Origin: Doryteuthis pealeii
Taxonomy: Eukaryota; Mollusca; Cephalopoda; Myopsida; Loliginidae
Assembly: GCA_023376005.1 (NCBI GenBank)
Contig: CM042152.1
Coordinates: 70,498,845 to 70,562,844, forward strand
Direction: 5' to 3'
Length of the DNA: 64,000 nt
The position numbers and the translations under genes were made by a program. Of this stretch, positions 1 through 9,889 are shown one piece after another. The notes beneath the pieces are model-generated. The model saw only the letters and a program-made list of their open reading frames with translations. It did not search any database and had not been told where the DNA came from. Numbering within the stretch: the stretch's first letter is position 1; the number at the start of each line of letters is the position of its first letter.

Positions 1-149
1 TTGGGCACCCCATATTTCTGGCATTGTGTCACATCTAAGCTAAGTTTAGTAAATAACTGTATGGGTATACCAACTCCAACCCGAAATCTGCTCATATGGT
101 AGGGGTTAGAATACATCGACTGTATGCCCTGCAAAATGGTAATACATTT

Positions 150-687
150 CGCAAAATTGGTGTCATGTCGAGGTCACTTGGTGCCAAGGTCAATTTTTTA
201 ACAGAAGTTTAAGAGATTTGAATTCAGAGTTTTCCTTATCCTTGACTTATTGTCTAAGTAAAGTCGTCGGAGTGGCCTAAAGTCGGTATCAGCCCGACAG
301 CGAGGGAGTCTATCTATTTTTCATTAACGCTAGACCAAGGATATTGTTTTTGCGTATGAGGTGGAGAGCCACACCTACCATCAGCTCCTTACTTTACTGC
401 ACAGATCCCTGTGTTACTCATACGCTGAGTTGGTGAGGGCCGGTATCGAACCAGGAAGCTTATGTTTCCTAGTCTGACGCTCTACCAACTGAGCTAAGCC
501 GGCCCTAAGTTTAAGGATGCCAGTCCATCCTACTATATACTCATAGCTGGAGGGAGAATATTTTGATGCATACCTTTTTCAAGGGTATTAGTACAATGCG
601 AAATGTAAACAGCCTCGTCCAGTATTTGAACCCGTGTTGTCGAGTTCATTTGCTACGACGATAACCATTACACGCCGCGCCTCCACT
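150..687 (-). mobile_element. tRNA-derived SINE, family A, split by a family B SINE
   Basis: The tail lies at 150-250 and the head at 507-687, both matching in reverse the complete family A copy at 48360-48638. Recognisable parts are the tail (aaggtcaattttttaacag), the conserved body around the tagctggagggagaat motif, and a tRNA-like head with the box-B-like inverted match near 628-645. The two halves are separated by a family B SINE (252-506), so the family B insertion is younger. The head is degenerate, and a small extra family A scrap in the opposite orientation lies at about 735-800. Family A is defined here only by comparison between copies within the window. Confidence 0.75.
252..506 (-). 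mobile_element. tRNA-derived SINE, family B, near full length
   Basis: Read on the minus strand, this begins with a tRNA-like head containing a box A (TTAGCTCAGTTGG) and a box B (GGTTCGATACC). A body follows that is shared with the copies at 55352-55605 and 23702-23945, including the gatggtaggtgtggc and ccctcgctgt-like segments. It ends with a gacttactta-type tail. The head looks Lys/Val-tRNA-like, but this is a SINE promoter and not a tRNA gene: the acceptor stem does not close and the body follows directly. It is inserted inside a family A SINE. Confidence 0.8.
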
Positions 688-1026
688 GCATTGTATATAT
701 GTGCTAAATATACAAGTAAATTAGCAAAATGTTCGCTTAGCATTAATATCCTTGGGAAAGACATGAACTCACCAACAATGTTAAGTAATTCTGCCGGACC
801 CGGTATAAATAAATGTTAATGAAAAAAGTAAAGCCTTGCTTTATCCAAAAAACCCCCCCAAAAAAAACCTGTTGGAACTTTTTATTCATTAATATTCAAT
901 TTAAAAACGCAACTCTCTCAACCACTAGGCAGACAGTATAAGGTGACAGATTCGCCGAAGTAGGTGTTAGAATCCTTGTCACCATTGTAAGGGTTCAGTT
1001 ATTTTGTTGTTCACAGAATCTAATTG

Positions 1027-1144
1027 GTTAATCCTAGTCTGTAGGTTTCCTCTGTAATATATAAATTCAAGTCTGTAGTGAATTGGGAATCCTAGTCTGT
1101 CGATATCCTCTATAATATGTAAGTCCAAGTCTGTAATATTCCTC
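1027..1144. repeat. Two tandem copies of a ~57-bp unit
   Basis: The segment starting aatcctagtctgtaggtttc and running through ctctgtaatatataa and caagtctgta is repeated with about 85 percent identity from 1087. Nothing suggests coding. The surrounding 800-1500 shows no other recognisable feature. Confidence 0.65.
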
Positions 1145-1514
1145 TGGTGTTAATCCAAAAGATAGGTCTTGCTGACAGAAAGTTCAACCAGTAATTGATT
1201 TGAGGACAGCTGCAAACAATCTTAAATGCTTTATATCCTCGTCTCTCATTGGCCAGTTCGTAAATAGATGTGATGATTTTGTGTACATCTTATACTCACA
1301 GATAAGTCCAGCAGTTACTTATTACACATTTATAATCTAATTCGTTTCTTCGACTTTTTTATGCTGGGTGGATGAAAGTAGATGGAACCTAGCAACCGGT
1401 ACATTCATAACACTACAGACCTGCTTGGCTTACTCGGCAAAACTAGCCACTATATCGACCAGTTAGCAGGAAAATTTGAAAAATACATACAACTCTATTA
1501 ATAGATCTTGATCG

Positions 1515-1732
1515 TTCTACGCAACGTATGTCTTTCTGGTAATTTTGATCTTCTATCGTCCCGGTCTACTGCCCTAATTTACGCTATGTTTAGGCGAATT
1601 TCCGTCCCAACTTATATATCTTCCAAGTAGTGTTTTTGTCGTGTTTTCGGCAAATTAATGTAGATATTTTCCTCAATCCCCCTAATTTTTATCGGTAAAT
1701 CAATGTAGATATCTTACAGCTCCTTTCCTTTA
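1515..1732 (+). repeat. Interspersed repeat also present at 57.6 kb
   Basis: This segment (motifs ggtaattttgat, cgtcccggtct, cggcaaattaatgtagata, atttttatcgg) recurs at 57623-57815. There it lies directly upstream of a Helitron-like 3' end, so this piece may be an internal fragment of the same element. No coding capacity is visible. Confidence 0.6.
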
Positions 1733-1734
1733 AA

Positions 1735-2319
1735 AACATTTTTTTTATTGACTTTGTACAAATTTCGATTGAATTTTTCCCAACTCAAACTAAAATTTCT
1801 AATCAATTTTCATGTCATTTTCTGTCTCCTTTGATTTTACAAAAATATATAAAATACAAATACGAATAAAACAATTTTAAAAAAAAATACAAATACAAAT
1901 AAGAAATCAGACTTTTTTTTCTAATTGAATTTGTACAATATATTTTTCTACAAAAGATCAAAATATCTACATGGCAGACGAAAATATGCTTTATATGTAA
2001 GTGTTATACTTTATTCTATGCCAGAAACACTCAAAATTTCATCCATAAAGACTCTTATATTAATAGCACATTTTATACGCATAAGTATAAGCTCTGCTTT
2101 ATATCATTTTATCCTGTTTTGTATTCTTCTATTAAGTTTTGCCCAAACAATAAAATATATTTGTTATTAATTTTGTCGTGAATTCTTACACTCCTTTTCA
2201 GTTAACGTCTTCAAAATGTCAAATGTTGACTCCTGTTTATCTGGTATACTTTTGAGGTAATTATATCATATGCTGAATCTCTAAGAGCTTTGCCTTTATT
2301 TGTAACATTAAACTGCATC

Positions 2320-2321
<2 letters not shown>
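1735..2321. other. AT-rich stretch with no recognisable feature
   Basis: A-rich and T-rich low-complexity sequence. The 81-residue open frame at 1925-2170 is hydrophobic, lacks any motif I recognise, and has the composition expected of AT-rich noncoding DNA. Confidence 0.5.
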
Positions 2322-2359
<38 letters not shown>

Positions 2360-2396
2360 GGTGATATTATGGTTTCACACTCATAACTTAAAGTTT

Positions 2397-2445
<49 letters not shown>

Positions 2446-2564
2446 TCCGTATTCTTACTAGAATAACTACCTCTACATGTGCTTCGAGTTGGAATCTACC
2501 AGACGTTAACAGAAAAACATTTTTAGGATACGCAGCAGAAATTTATCTAATTTACAAGATCAAT

Positions 2565-2647
<83 letters not shown>

Positions 2648-2772
2648 TGTCTGTCTGTATGTTTGCTTGCTTGCTTGCACAACGACCGAGCGCACGCTCT
2701 TTTATAAAGAAAAAGTGGCAAAGACCAAAGTTTTATAGAATCAACAATCAACATCCTATTTTTGTTCGATAG

Positions 2773-2837
<65 letters not shown>
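2322..2837. repeat. Cluster of (AT)n and (CT)n microsatellites
   Basis: (AT)n lies at about 2322-2356, 2400-2441, 2596-2645 and 2772-2837, and (CT)n at 2568-2595. Short unique linkers separate them. Frames through these tracts give only Tyr-Ile or Ser-Leu runs. Confidence 0.95.
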
Positions 2838-2841
<4 letters not shown>

Positions 2842-3265
2842 TTAATCTATATATAGATATAGATAAGAGATCTATTATTATTTATATTCTTAAATTCTTC
2901 TAATATCTCTATCAGGTCGTATCGCGATTCCGCTCATACTTCTATTGAATCTGTGTATTCATTGTAAAGGGTTTCTCTTTCAGGTCATGTATCTGATTTC
3001 TTACCCTGGTGGGGATAGGATTGTCTCTCAATGTTCCATCTGTGTGTTCTTTGACTAGTAGACAAACACGGATACATTTTCTTATGTATATATATATTTT
3101 TTTTATTACCCCGATACATTCTTAACCTGCACGCGCGCGGAGTATCACAGACAGAAAAAAAACACGTTTGCCCACAAGGGTCGCCTGGGACTCAACACAA
3201 CTAAGTCTTTTCCAGAGTCTCTTGGTTACGTTACTCTCTAAGCCAATGAGAGTCCCGCTCCAGAC

Positions 3266-3267
<2 letters not shown>

Positions 3268-3316
<49 letters not shown>
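3268..3316. repeat. (AT)n microsatellite
   Basis: An uninterrupted AT dinucleotide run. The flanks (3110-3267 and 3317-3700) are AT-rich and show no recognisable gene or element. Confidence 0.95.
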
Positions 3317-3318
<2 letters not shown>

Positions 3319-3707
3319 TTATTTTAATAATAAATATAATAAAAATTAATCTTTTGAGAAAATAACTTTTAAATTTTAAAATAACTTTTTCCGGGAATTG
3401 TATTTTTTAATGTGTTTTTAAGTATTTAATTTTTCTAGAACTGTAAACATTAGAGACTGGAAATGTTTTTCCTTCAAATGACCAAAGATCAACCCTCTAC
3501 ACTCAGAATTGATAAAAACAATCTTTTTTTTTTTAATAAAATAAGTTATTCCTTATAAAATTAAGTTATTAATCAATAATTTGGTGAAAATTTCATTAAA
3601 ATTGGACAATTTTGATTTTTGGTATTAGTTTGAAAATTAAAAAGAATTAAAAAAATGATTACCTCCCTTTTCGACCTCTGGATACCCCTAAATGTACATA
3701 TAAAAAA

Positions 3708-3868
3708 AAAGTAAGTAAAGTCGGCGGGGCGGCTTAATGTCGTTATCAGTCAGACAGCGAAGGAGTCTATCCCCTTTTCACTAGCGCTAGAGCAAGATTA
3801 TTTTAGCCTATGAGGTGGAGCGCCACACCTACAATCAGCTCCTCACGTTACCGCACATACATCTATTT
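3708..3868 (-). mobile_element. tRNA-derived SINE, family B, lacking its head
   Basis: It matches the body and tail of family B in reverse, from the agtaagtaaagtcggcgg tail to the cacacctacaatcagctcct body segment. The tRNA-like head is absent, so the copy is 5'-truncated as expected for target-primed reverse transcription. Confidence 0.7.
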
Positions 3869-4549
3869 ATATATATGTATATATCTTTGTTATTTACTTT
3901 TTACTGTTTGCTTCTTTTATTGATGATTAATTTCCTATTTAACGCTTTTATCACGGCACTCGAAACACTCCTTTGCTACATTCCATTACGAATTCGGTAG
4001 ACTTATTAACCAACAACATTCACGTGACCCTCCCTCCCACCACTCGTTTATAAAAACTCTATGGTATCTGACCTTATACTCTTGTTAGATAATATCACAA
4101 AGTAGGCTTTAATCTACACAAAACTCTTTTTGAATAATTTTACTTTATCGTACGCAGGTGCGCTTAAAAAGTGTTGTAAAAAAAGTTGGTTTGATTTCCC
4201 TCTTCATTGTCGTGGAATTAATTTCCGCTCTTAAACTTGAAACGGGGGTGGGGGTGGGGGCAACATTTGCTTGGGGGTGTTTTCGTCTTTATTTAACCAT
4301 TATTATTCATTTATTCAATTTATTCCTTTCAGAAGCAAGACTTTCCCTTCTTTTTTTTTTTTTTTTTTTTTTTTTCATTTTTAAAACTCATTTTTAAGTA
4401 GCGAGAGTGTTTCATGTGTTTATGTTTGCTTTCAGGTTACTAATTTATGTGTTGTTGAGTCTTGTGTGTTGTTAGGACTGCTTTCCAGAGAGTTAACAAT
4501 GATGTGGTCAGTGTAGAATTGATAAATAGCAGAAAGAAGTAAAGAAAGG

Positions 4550-4698
4550 AAAAAGAAAAAAAGAGGAGAAAGAAAGAAAAAGCGAAAGAACGAAAGAAAG
4601 AAAAGAGAGAAAGAAAGAAGAAAAAAAGAAAAAAGTGAAGAAAAAGAAAGAGGGGAAGAAAGAGGAGAAAAAGAAAGAAAGAAGGAGAGGAAGAGAGG
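4550..4698 (+). repeat. Polypurine tract, left part
   Basis: Almost pure A/G on the plus strand, built of GAAA and GAAAGAAA words. It resumes beyond the SINE at 4703-5035. The long minus-strand open frame here encodes only Phe/Ser/Leu and is a composition artefact. Confidence 0.9.
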
Positions 4699-4702
4699 TT
4701 CT

Positions 4703-5035
4703 TGATGGGTTGTTTTGTTTTACCGCTTATCAACCCTTTTCGAACCGAACCCTTTATTTAATCCACCGAGGTAGACTTCTCATTCCGCTAACCATGACCG
4801 GGTACAAGTATTAAGTTCCGTTAAGTATTCTATGTTATTATCGCCCGTAGTTAGGATTGAACCTGCAACCTACCGATGATTGTCTCTTAGAATGCCGAAT
4901 CGAGTCATCTTGATTTAGGTTGCTTACTGTACCTGTTTTTGCTTAAATGGTTACCCAACTAAGTACTGAACAGGTTTATCACTGCTTAGCTATGGTTATC
5001 TAGTAGGAACCGTTGGATTCAACGTGACTTGATCG
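4703..5035 (-). mobile_element. 5S rRNA-derived SINE inserted in a polypurine tract
   Basis: On the minus strand this starts with a 5S-rRNA-like promoter region: a box-A-like ATAGCTAAGCAGTGATAA and a box-C-like GTACTTAGTTGGGTAACC, followed by CATTTAAGCAA. It ends with the tail segment containing GATAAGCGGTAAAACAAAAC. Between them is about 160 bp absent from the compact copy at 9690-9889, including a tRNA-like box B (GCAGGTTCAATCC in reverse), so this copy is composite or an insertion has occurred. Polypurine DNA flanks both sides. This is a SINE3-like element, not a functional 5S gene. Confidence 0.65.
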
Positions 5036-5039
5036 TAAG

Positions 5040-5720
5040 CGAGGAAGAAAGAGGAAAAAGTAAAGAAAGTGGTGAAAGAAGAAAGACGGAAAAAAAGAAG
5101 AAGGTAAAAGGGAAAACAATGAAAGATAGAGAGGAAGAAATAGGAAAGAGAGGAAGACAGAGGTGAAAGAAAGAAAGAAAGAAAGAAAGAACAGAACAGA
5201 ACAGAACAGAACAGAACAGAAGAGGAAAAATACGAAAAAAAAGAGATGAAGAAAGAGGTTGAAGAAAGAGATGAAAGAAAGAAAGAAGAGAAGAGGAAAA
5301 AATACGAAAAAAAGAGAGGAAGAAAGAGGTTGAAGAAAGAGATGAAAGAAAGAAAGAAGAGAAGAGGAAAAAATACGAAAAAAAGAGAGGAAGAAAGAGG
5401 CGAAAGAAGGAAAGAAAAAAGGATAAAGTGAAAAGAAGAAGAAAGAAAGAGAGAATAAAAGAAGGAATGAAGAAAGCAAAAAAAGATGAAAGAAAGAGAG
5501 AAAGAAAGAGTAGAAAAAGAAAGAAAAAGGGGAAGAAAGGGATGAAAATTTAAAAAATAGAGAAATAAATAAAAAGGAATACAGTGAAAAAAGAAGAAAG
5601 AAAGATAGGAAGAAATACGAGAAAAAGAAAGAAATAATGAAAGAAAGCAGGTAATAATGAAGAAAAGAAATATGAGAAAAAAGTTTGGAAGAAAGGAGCG
5701 AAAAAAGAAAGAAGTAAATT
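5040..5720 (+). repeat. Polypurine tract of ~680 bp, right part
   Basis: Nearly continuous purines on the plus strand. It contains an (ACAGA)n block at about 5192-5220 and a ~77-bp higher-order unit (gaggaaaaaatacgaaaaaa followed by gagaggaagaaagagg) repeated around 5222-5400. The 248-residue minus-strand frame is Phe/Ser/Leu low complexity and is not a gene. The length and strand bias would allow triplex-type structure. Confidence 0.9.
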
Positions 5721-6114
5721 TTAGTATTGAACTGGTCTGCGCTCAAATTCTTGTTATTTAGTGTCGCTGGTTTTGCTTAGGAAAATATGATTTACAGAAT
5801 TTATACTTATGTATGTATGTGTATGTATGTATATATGTATGTATGCGTCTGGTCACTCAAAACACAACTGATACTATGTAACCCAGTACTACCCTGTTTC
5901 ATAGTCGGGTCATTATCGATTAAACCCACACCGAGTTTGTCTGATGAGGAGGGTGACTAGACACTCTGCAGGACGAAAAGAAAGACTTGTCAAAGGATGG
6001 AGAAAGCTTTTTGCTCAACGACCATCTAGCACATTATTTCTGGGAGTGTTGGGCCCCTTATTCTTTTGTATCAGGTGGATTTTTCGGACTGTGGTTTTGT
6101 TCTTTGTTGTTTTA

Positions 6115-6170
6115 TATACAAGTTTCGGCCGATGTGTCCTCCGGCCTTCTTCATGTGTTTTTAGATCTGA
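6115..6170 (-). repeat. Hammerhead-like palindrome half, GGCCG family
   Basis: The minus strand reads ATGAAGAAGG, then CCGGAGGACACATCGGCC, then GAAAC. This is the same motif as in the palindrome at 45168-45405. Position C3 of the hammerhead core is not conserved here (ATGAAGA instead of CTGAAGA), and an extra A precedes stem II. I regard it as a decayed relative. Confidence 0.45.
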
Positions 6171-6221
6171 GTTTCAACCTTGTGGGGGGGGGGGTGCGGA
6201 CGTGTACTATCCATTTTGTTA

Positions 6222-6265
<44 letters not shown>

Positions 6266-6308
6266 TTTTTACAACATTACACACACACACACACACACAC
6301 ACCACACA

Positions 6309-6379
<71 letters not shown>

Positions 6380-6485
6380 ATGTTGTAAAAATTAAAAAAA
6401 AAACAAGTTTCATTGACGAATGATGAAACTTGTGTTTTTCAATTTTTACAACATTACACATTGTCGGATTTACTTCCACTTTTTC

Positions 6486-6540
<55 letters not shown>
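6222..6540. repeat. (AT)n, (CA)n, (GT)n cluster with an imperfect palindrome
   Basis: (AT)n at 6222-6262, (CA)n at 6281-6318, (AT)n at 6319-6340, (GT)n at 6341-6374 and (AT)n at 6489-6537. Between them the segment gtgtaatgttgtaaaaatt (6374-6414) is repeated in inverted orientation at 6422-6459, giving ~38-bp arms around a very short loop. Another copy of acaacattacac abuts the (CA)n tract. Confidence 0.85.
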
Positions 6541-7096
6541 ATGAGTCCGAATATTCTAAATAATACATATTTCGTTTTTGCTGTGTTCGTCAGAGCAGAA
6601 TCAGTGTTTAAAAATTGTGTATAGTTATTTACTGATGACATGAATGACATTTGTTATCCGTTCTTTCCTGGCCTTTTTTTTATAACGATCGTTGGAACAC
6701 ATAGTATTTATCATTTTCGATTAGTGGAATAGGTTCACAAACCTATTATTTTACCCTCAAATCAAGCGAATCCAATTTAAACGCCTGTCCTTTTAGAAAA
6801 GACTGGTAATTAAAATCGTATTTTACTACATGCTAAATTTACACTGAAATGAGTCTCGTGGCAATTAAAAAAAATAAAATAAAAAATGGCCTCGAGAGTT
6901 GGAATTTGTATCCTCTGATTAGACTCTACTAATCTTTGATCTTTTTTTAATTGAAAGAAGTAGACGATGATTCGTGTAGACGTGCTGTTTAATTCTAATT
7001 AATTAGTTATTGGAACAGGGAGAGAGTTAAACTTTCATGCTAAAGACAAAGAGAGAATGTTGTAATTTCATTTGCTTTTCCTTTTAGTTGATACTA

Positions 7097-7154
7097 AACA
7101 TCTATCTATCTATCTATCAATCTGTATATCTATATATCTATCTCGGTATACTCA

Positions 7155-7199
<45 letters not shown>

Positions 7200-7228
7200 C
7201 AGTTTACTCCTATCTATCTATCTATCTA

Positions 7229-7270
<42 letters not shown>

Positions 7271-7278
7271 TATACTCA

Positions 7279-7334
<56 letters not shown>

Positions 7335-7382
7335 CAGTTCACTCCTATCTATCTATTTATCTATCTATCTATCTCTATGCTC

Positions 7383-7424
<42 letters not shown>

Positions 7425-7434
7425 CAGTATGCTC

Positions 7435-7468
<34 letters not shown>

Positions 7469-7590
7469 CAGTTCTATCTATCTATCTATCTATCTATCAA
7501 TCAATCAACCAATCTCATTCTTTTTCTATCTATCTATCTATATATCTATCTATCTATCTATTTATCTATCAATCTATTTATCTATCTCTC
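7097..7590. repeat. (CTAT)n tetranucleotide array with higher-order spacing
   Basis: About 490 bp of CTAT repeats interrupted at intervals by a variant spacer of the type ctcagtatactcctatc (near 7145, 7199, 7266, 7334, 7374, 7422 and 7469), giving a second-order period of roughly 45-70 bp. A short (AT)n block lies at 7234-7266. All three forward frames stay open only because the repeat lacks stops. A small related block is at 8075-8115. Confidence 0.95.
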
Positions 7591-8602
7591 TCATTCTGTT
7601 GATATCTATCTGTTGAATGTACGATATTTGGTTGACTATCGTTTCCTTGTACAGAATAAATATAAGAACAATTCCCGGTAAAGTAAAAACGAATAATATT
7701 TTATTGCCTGAGCAAGCTTAATAGAAGATAATATAGACATGATATAAGATACAAAAAAAAGCTTATACATTACGTATAAGAGAAATGTCCGAATAGTCGT
7801 TTTGTAGATAAAGTCTTGGTGCTACTGGTAAATAAGGTAGATATAAACACCAACATATTAAGCTGTTCTTGGGTGTCATGCGACACTAAATGCTAAGTGC
7901 ACAAGGCAAGAGACGCAATTGATGAGTATTGCCTCTATGAAGGCTGGAGAGTCTACGAGAACTTGACTTTGGCGCTTCTACCTTTATATTGCTGCTCGTT
8001 ACGCCACCTAGCGTCTACTGCTAGACACGGGTGATAATTACCTCTCGCGTTCTCTATTAGTCGATAGATGTAATCTATCTCATTCTGTTCATATCTATCT
8101 ATCTCGTTTTGTTCATCTCACTCAATCAAGAAGTCGTGGGCGGCGTAATGTTTATCACTATAGAAAATATACTTTTATAGACGTGTAATACCTAGAACAC
8201 CCTAATCATCGTATTCGTAGACCCACATACTGGGCCGTAGACTGTTGGGGAGAAGTTATGGAGAAAAGTTAAACATGATTTCGAAAACAAACGTAAAAAA
8301 TAAATCCAAAAGCTATAATTAGGGCACTTTTTAAAAAACTTTTTAAATAGTCGCTAAATCTCTTGACATGATAAATATAATATGGTAGTTTATATACCTG
8401 CTTATTTTCTATACAAGTTTTCACGTTTTGCTTAATACGAAGAAGACACAAGAAACTATTGTAATCGGAGTATTTCGAACAGTCCTTTTTGTGACTGTTC
8501 AAAAAACAACGAAAGTTTGGAAAAGTTTGAAACAATTTGAAATCCTTAGAATTTAGATTACCTGGATCATAGTACGAGATTGGTTGATAAAGTATACAGT
8601 CA

Positions 8603-8780
8603 TCTAATCTACTACATAAATGGTAATTTCTGTCTGTCTGTGTATAACCAATTGACGTCTACACCAGTGAGCCGATCATGATGAAGCTTTACACACGTGT
8701 TGAGCTAATATTAGCTTAACAGGACTGGCTAATTGGATTTCAATAAAAATCAATAAAGGAACCTCTGGGAAAATTATTAC
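8603..8780 (+). mobile_element. Possible Helitron 5' end
   Basis: Following an A, the sequence TCTAATCTACTACATAAATGG and then aatttctgtctgtctgtg resembles the 5' ends of many animal Helitrons, which start with TC and run into a TGTCTGTCTG segment. No matching 3' end is confidently seen; a ctag at 8891-8894 is not preceded by a convincing hairpin. This is offered only as a candidate. Confidence 0.35.
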
Positions 8781-8924
8781 AATGGAGGAAGACGTTTCAG
8801 TGAAAGAAGCGGAAGAGGAGTGATAATAATATGTTGAAATCAGATAACAGTGCTCAACATCGTGGATAGAGCATGTATATCTAAGTTAGGCTAGCGGGGA
8901 TATGAAGTCAATGGTGCTTGATTA

Positions 8925-8998
8925 TTGACAGTTTCTCGGCTATGCGATTCTCAAACGACTTTGTTTGAAAATCGCATAGGTGAGAAACTGTCAGTAAC
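8925..8998. repeat. Short palindrome, ~33-bp arms
   Basis: The left arm ttgacagtttctc...atgcgattctcaaac and the right arm gtttgaaaatcgcat...gagaaactgtca are reverse complements with a few mismatches. They would form a long hairpin around about 9 bases. Confidence 0.8.
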
Positions 8999-9024
8999 CA
9001 AGCGCCGTTGTCTATGCTAGTTGA

Positions 9025-9036
9025 CACACACACACA

Positions 9037-9107
<71 letters not shown>
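9025..9107. repeat. (CA)n-(AT)n-(GT)n compound microsatellite
   Basis: CA repeats are followed by AT and then GT repeats, so the whole block is itself roughly self-complementary. Confidence 0.95.
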
Positions 9108-9370
9108 ACAATTACAGATGATAAAATATTGTTATATATACTTTATGAGTTACATATATGTTTAAATAAACACTTATTTACATATATGAATAATAATGAT
9201 AAATAAATCGAATAAATCTTTAAACAAATAAATGAAAGTACCGAAAAGAATATTTTACTCATAACTTTAAAAGTAATTTCCGCTTCTTTTTTTTTCTTTT
9301 TTAAGCGTCGCCGCTTTCTTTATTGTTGGGTAGCAAAACTTTCATTTTATCATTACTATTTTTGGTGTTT

Positions 9371-9633
9371 GTAATGTAATGGTTATCGTCATAGGAAATG
9401 GACACGGCTAGTCGCGTTCAAATCCTGGACGAGTCTGTTTGCATTTCACATAGCGCTTTTACCATTGGGAAAAGTATGAATCCAATCACCCCCCCCCCAA
9501 TTATGAGTTAATAGTAGGACACACTGGATTCTTTAGGATTGGTATGACAACCGATTTCGAGAAGGAAAATACTGAATTTAAACCTGTTAAACTTGACCCT
9601 GTGTCATATCCTGCTCATGCAGAGGGGTTGGGT
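9371..9633 (+). mobile_element. tRNA-derived SINE, family A, full length but diverged
   Basis: It has a head with box-A-like taatggttatcgtc and box-B-like gttcaaatcctgg, the central gcatttcacatagcgctttt and ttgggaaaagtatgaatcc segments, and a tail ending gcagaggggttgggta. The order and spacing match the copy at 48360-48638. Confidence 0.8.
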
Positions 9634-9689
9634 AAAATTACTATTTTTATCTTCTGTCATGATTTCTTGAAATATCATAAATATTATTA

Positions 9690-9889
9690 CATTGACAGTC
9701 CTCAAAAAGGTGGTCCCCACTAGATTACCGAAGTTAAGCAGCATTGAGTGTGTCAATGCTTAGATGGGTGACTATTTAAGCAAGAGCAGGTAATGTAAGC
9801 AACCCGATATCAAAATGGCGGCCTTAAGGATTAAGGATGACCCGAAAAGGATTGATACGCCGTAAAACAAAACAATCAACCAACCTGAG
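9690..9889 (+). mobile_element. Complete 5S rRNA-derived SINE
   Basis: The 5' part resembles 5S rRNA over its internal promoter: ggtggtccccactagatta, a box-A-like cgaagttaagcagcattgag, and a box-C-like gcttagatgggtgac. A short body follows, then the tail (attgatacgccgtaaaacaa) and a (CAAC)n-type end near 9875-9889. At ~200 bp it is the most compact and complete 5S-SINE in the window. 5S-derived SINEs (SINE3 class) are known from several animals; assignment here rests on motif order and spacing. The 5S fold is not complete, so it is not a 5S gene. Confidence 0.75.

Noticed and set aside
5000..5746. 248-residue minus-strand open frame
   Set aside because: It lies wholly in a polypurine tract and encodes only Phe, Ser and Leu runs.
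7072..7681. Long open frames through the (CTAT)n array
   Set aside because: All three forward frames are open because the tetranucleotide has no stop codon. The products are SIYL repeats with no start context or exon structure.
9700..9800. Functional 5S rRNA gene
   Set aside because: Only the promoter-containing part resembles 5S rRNA. The ends diverge and a SINE tail follows.
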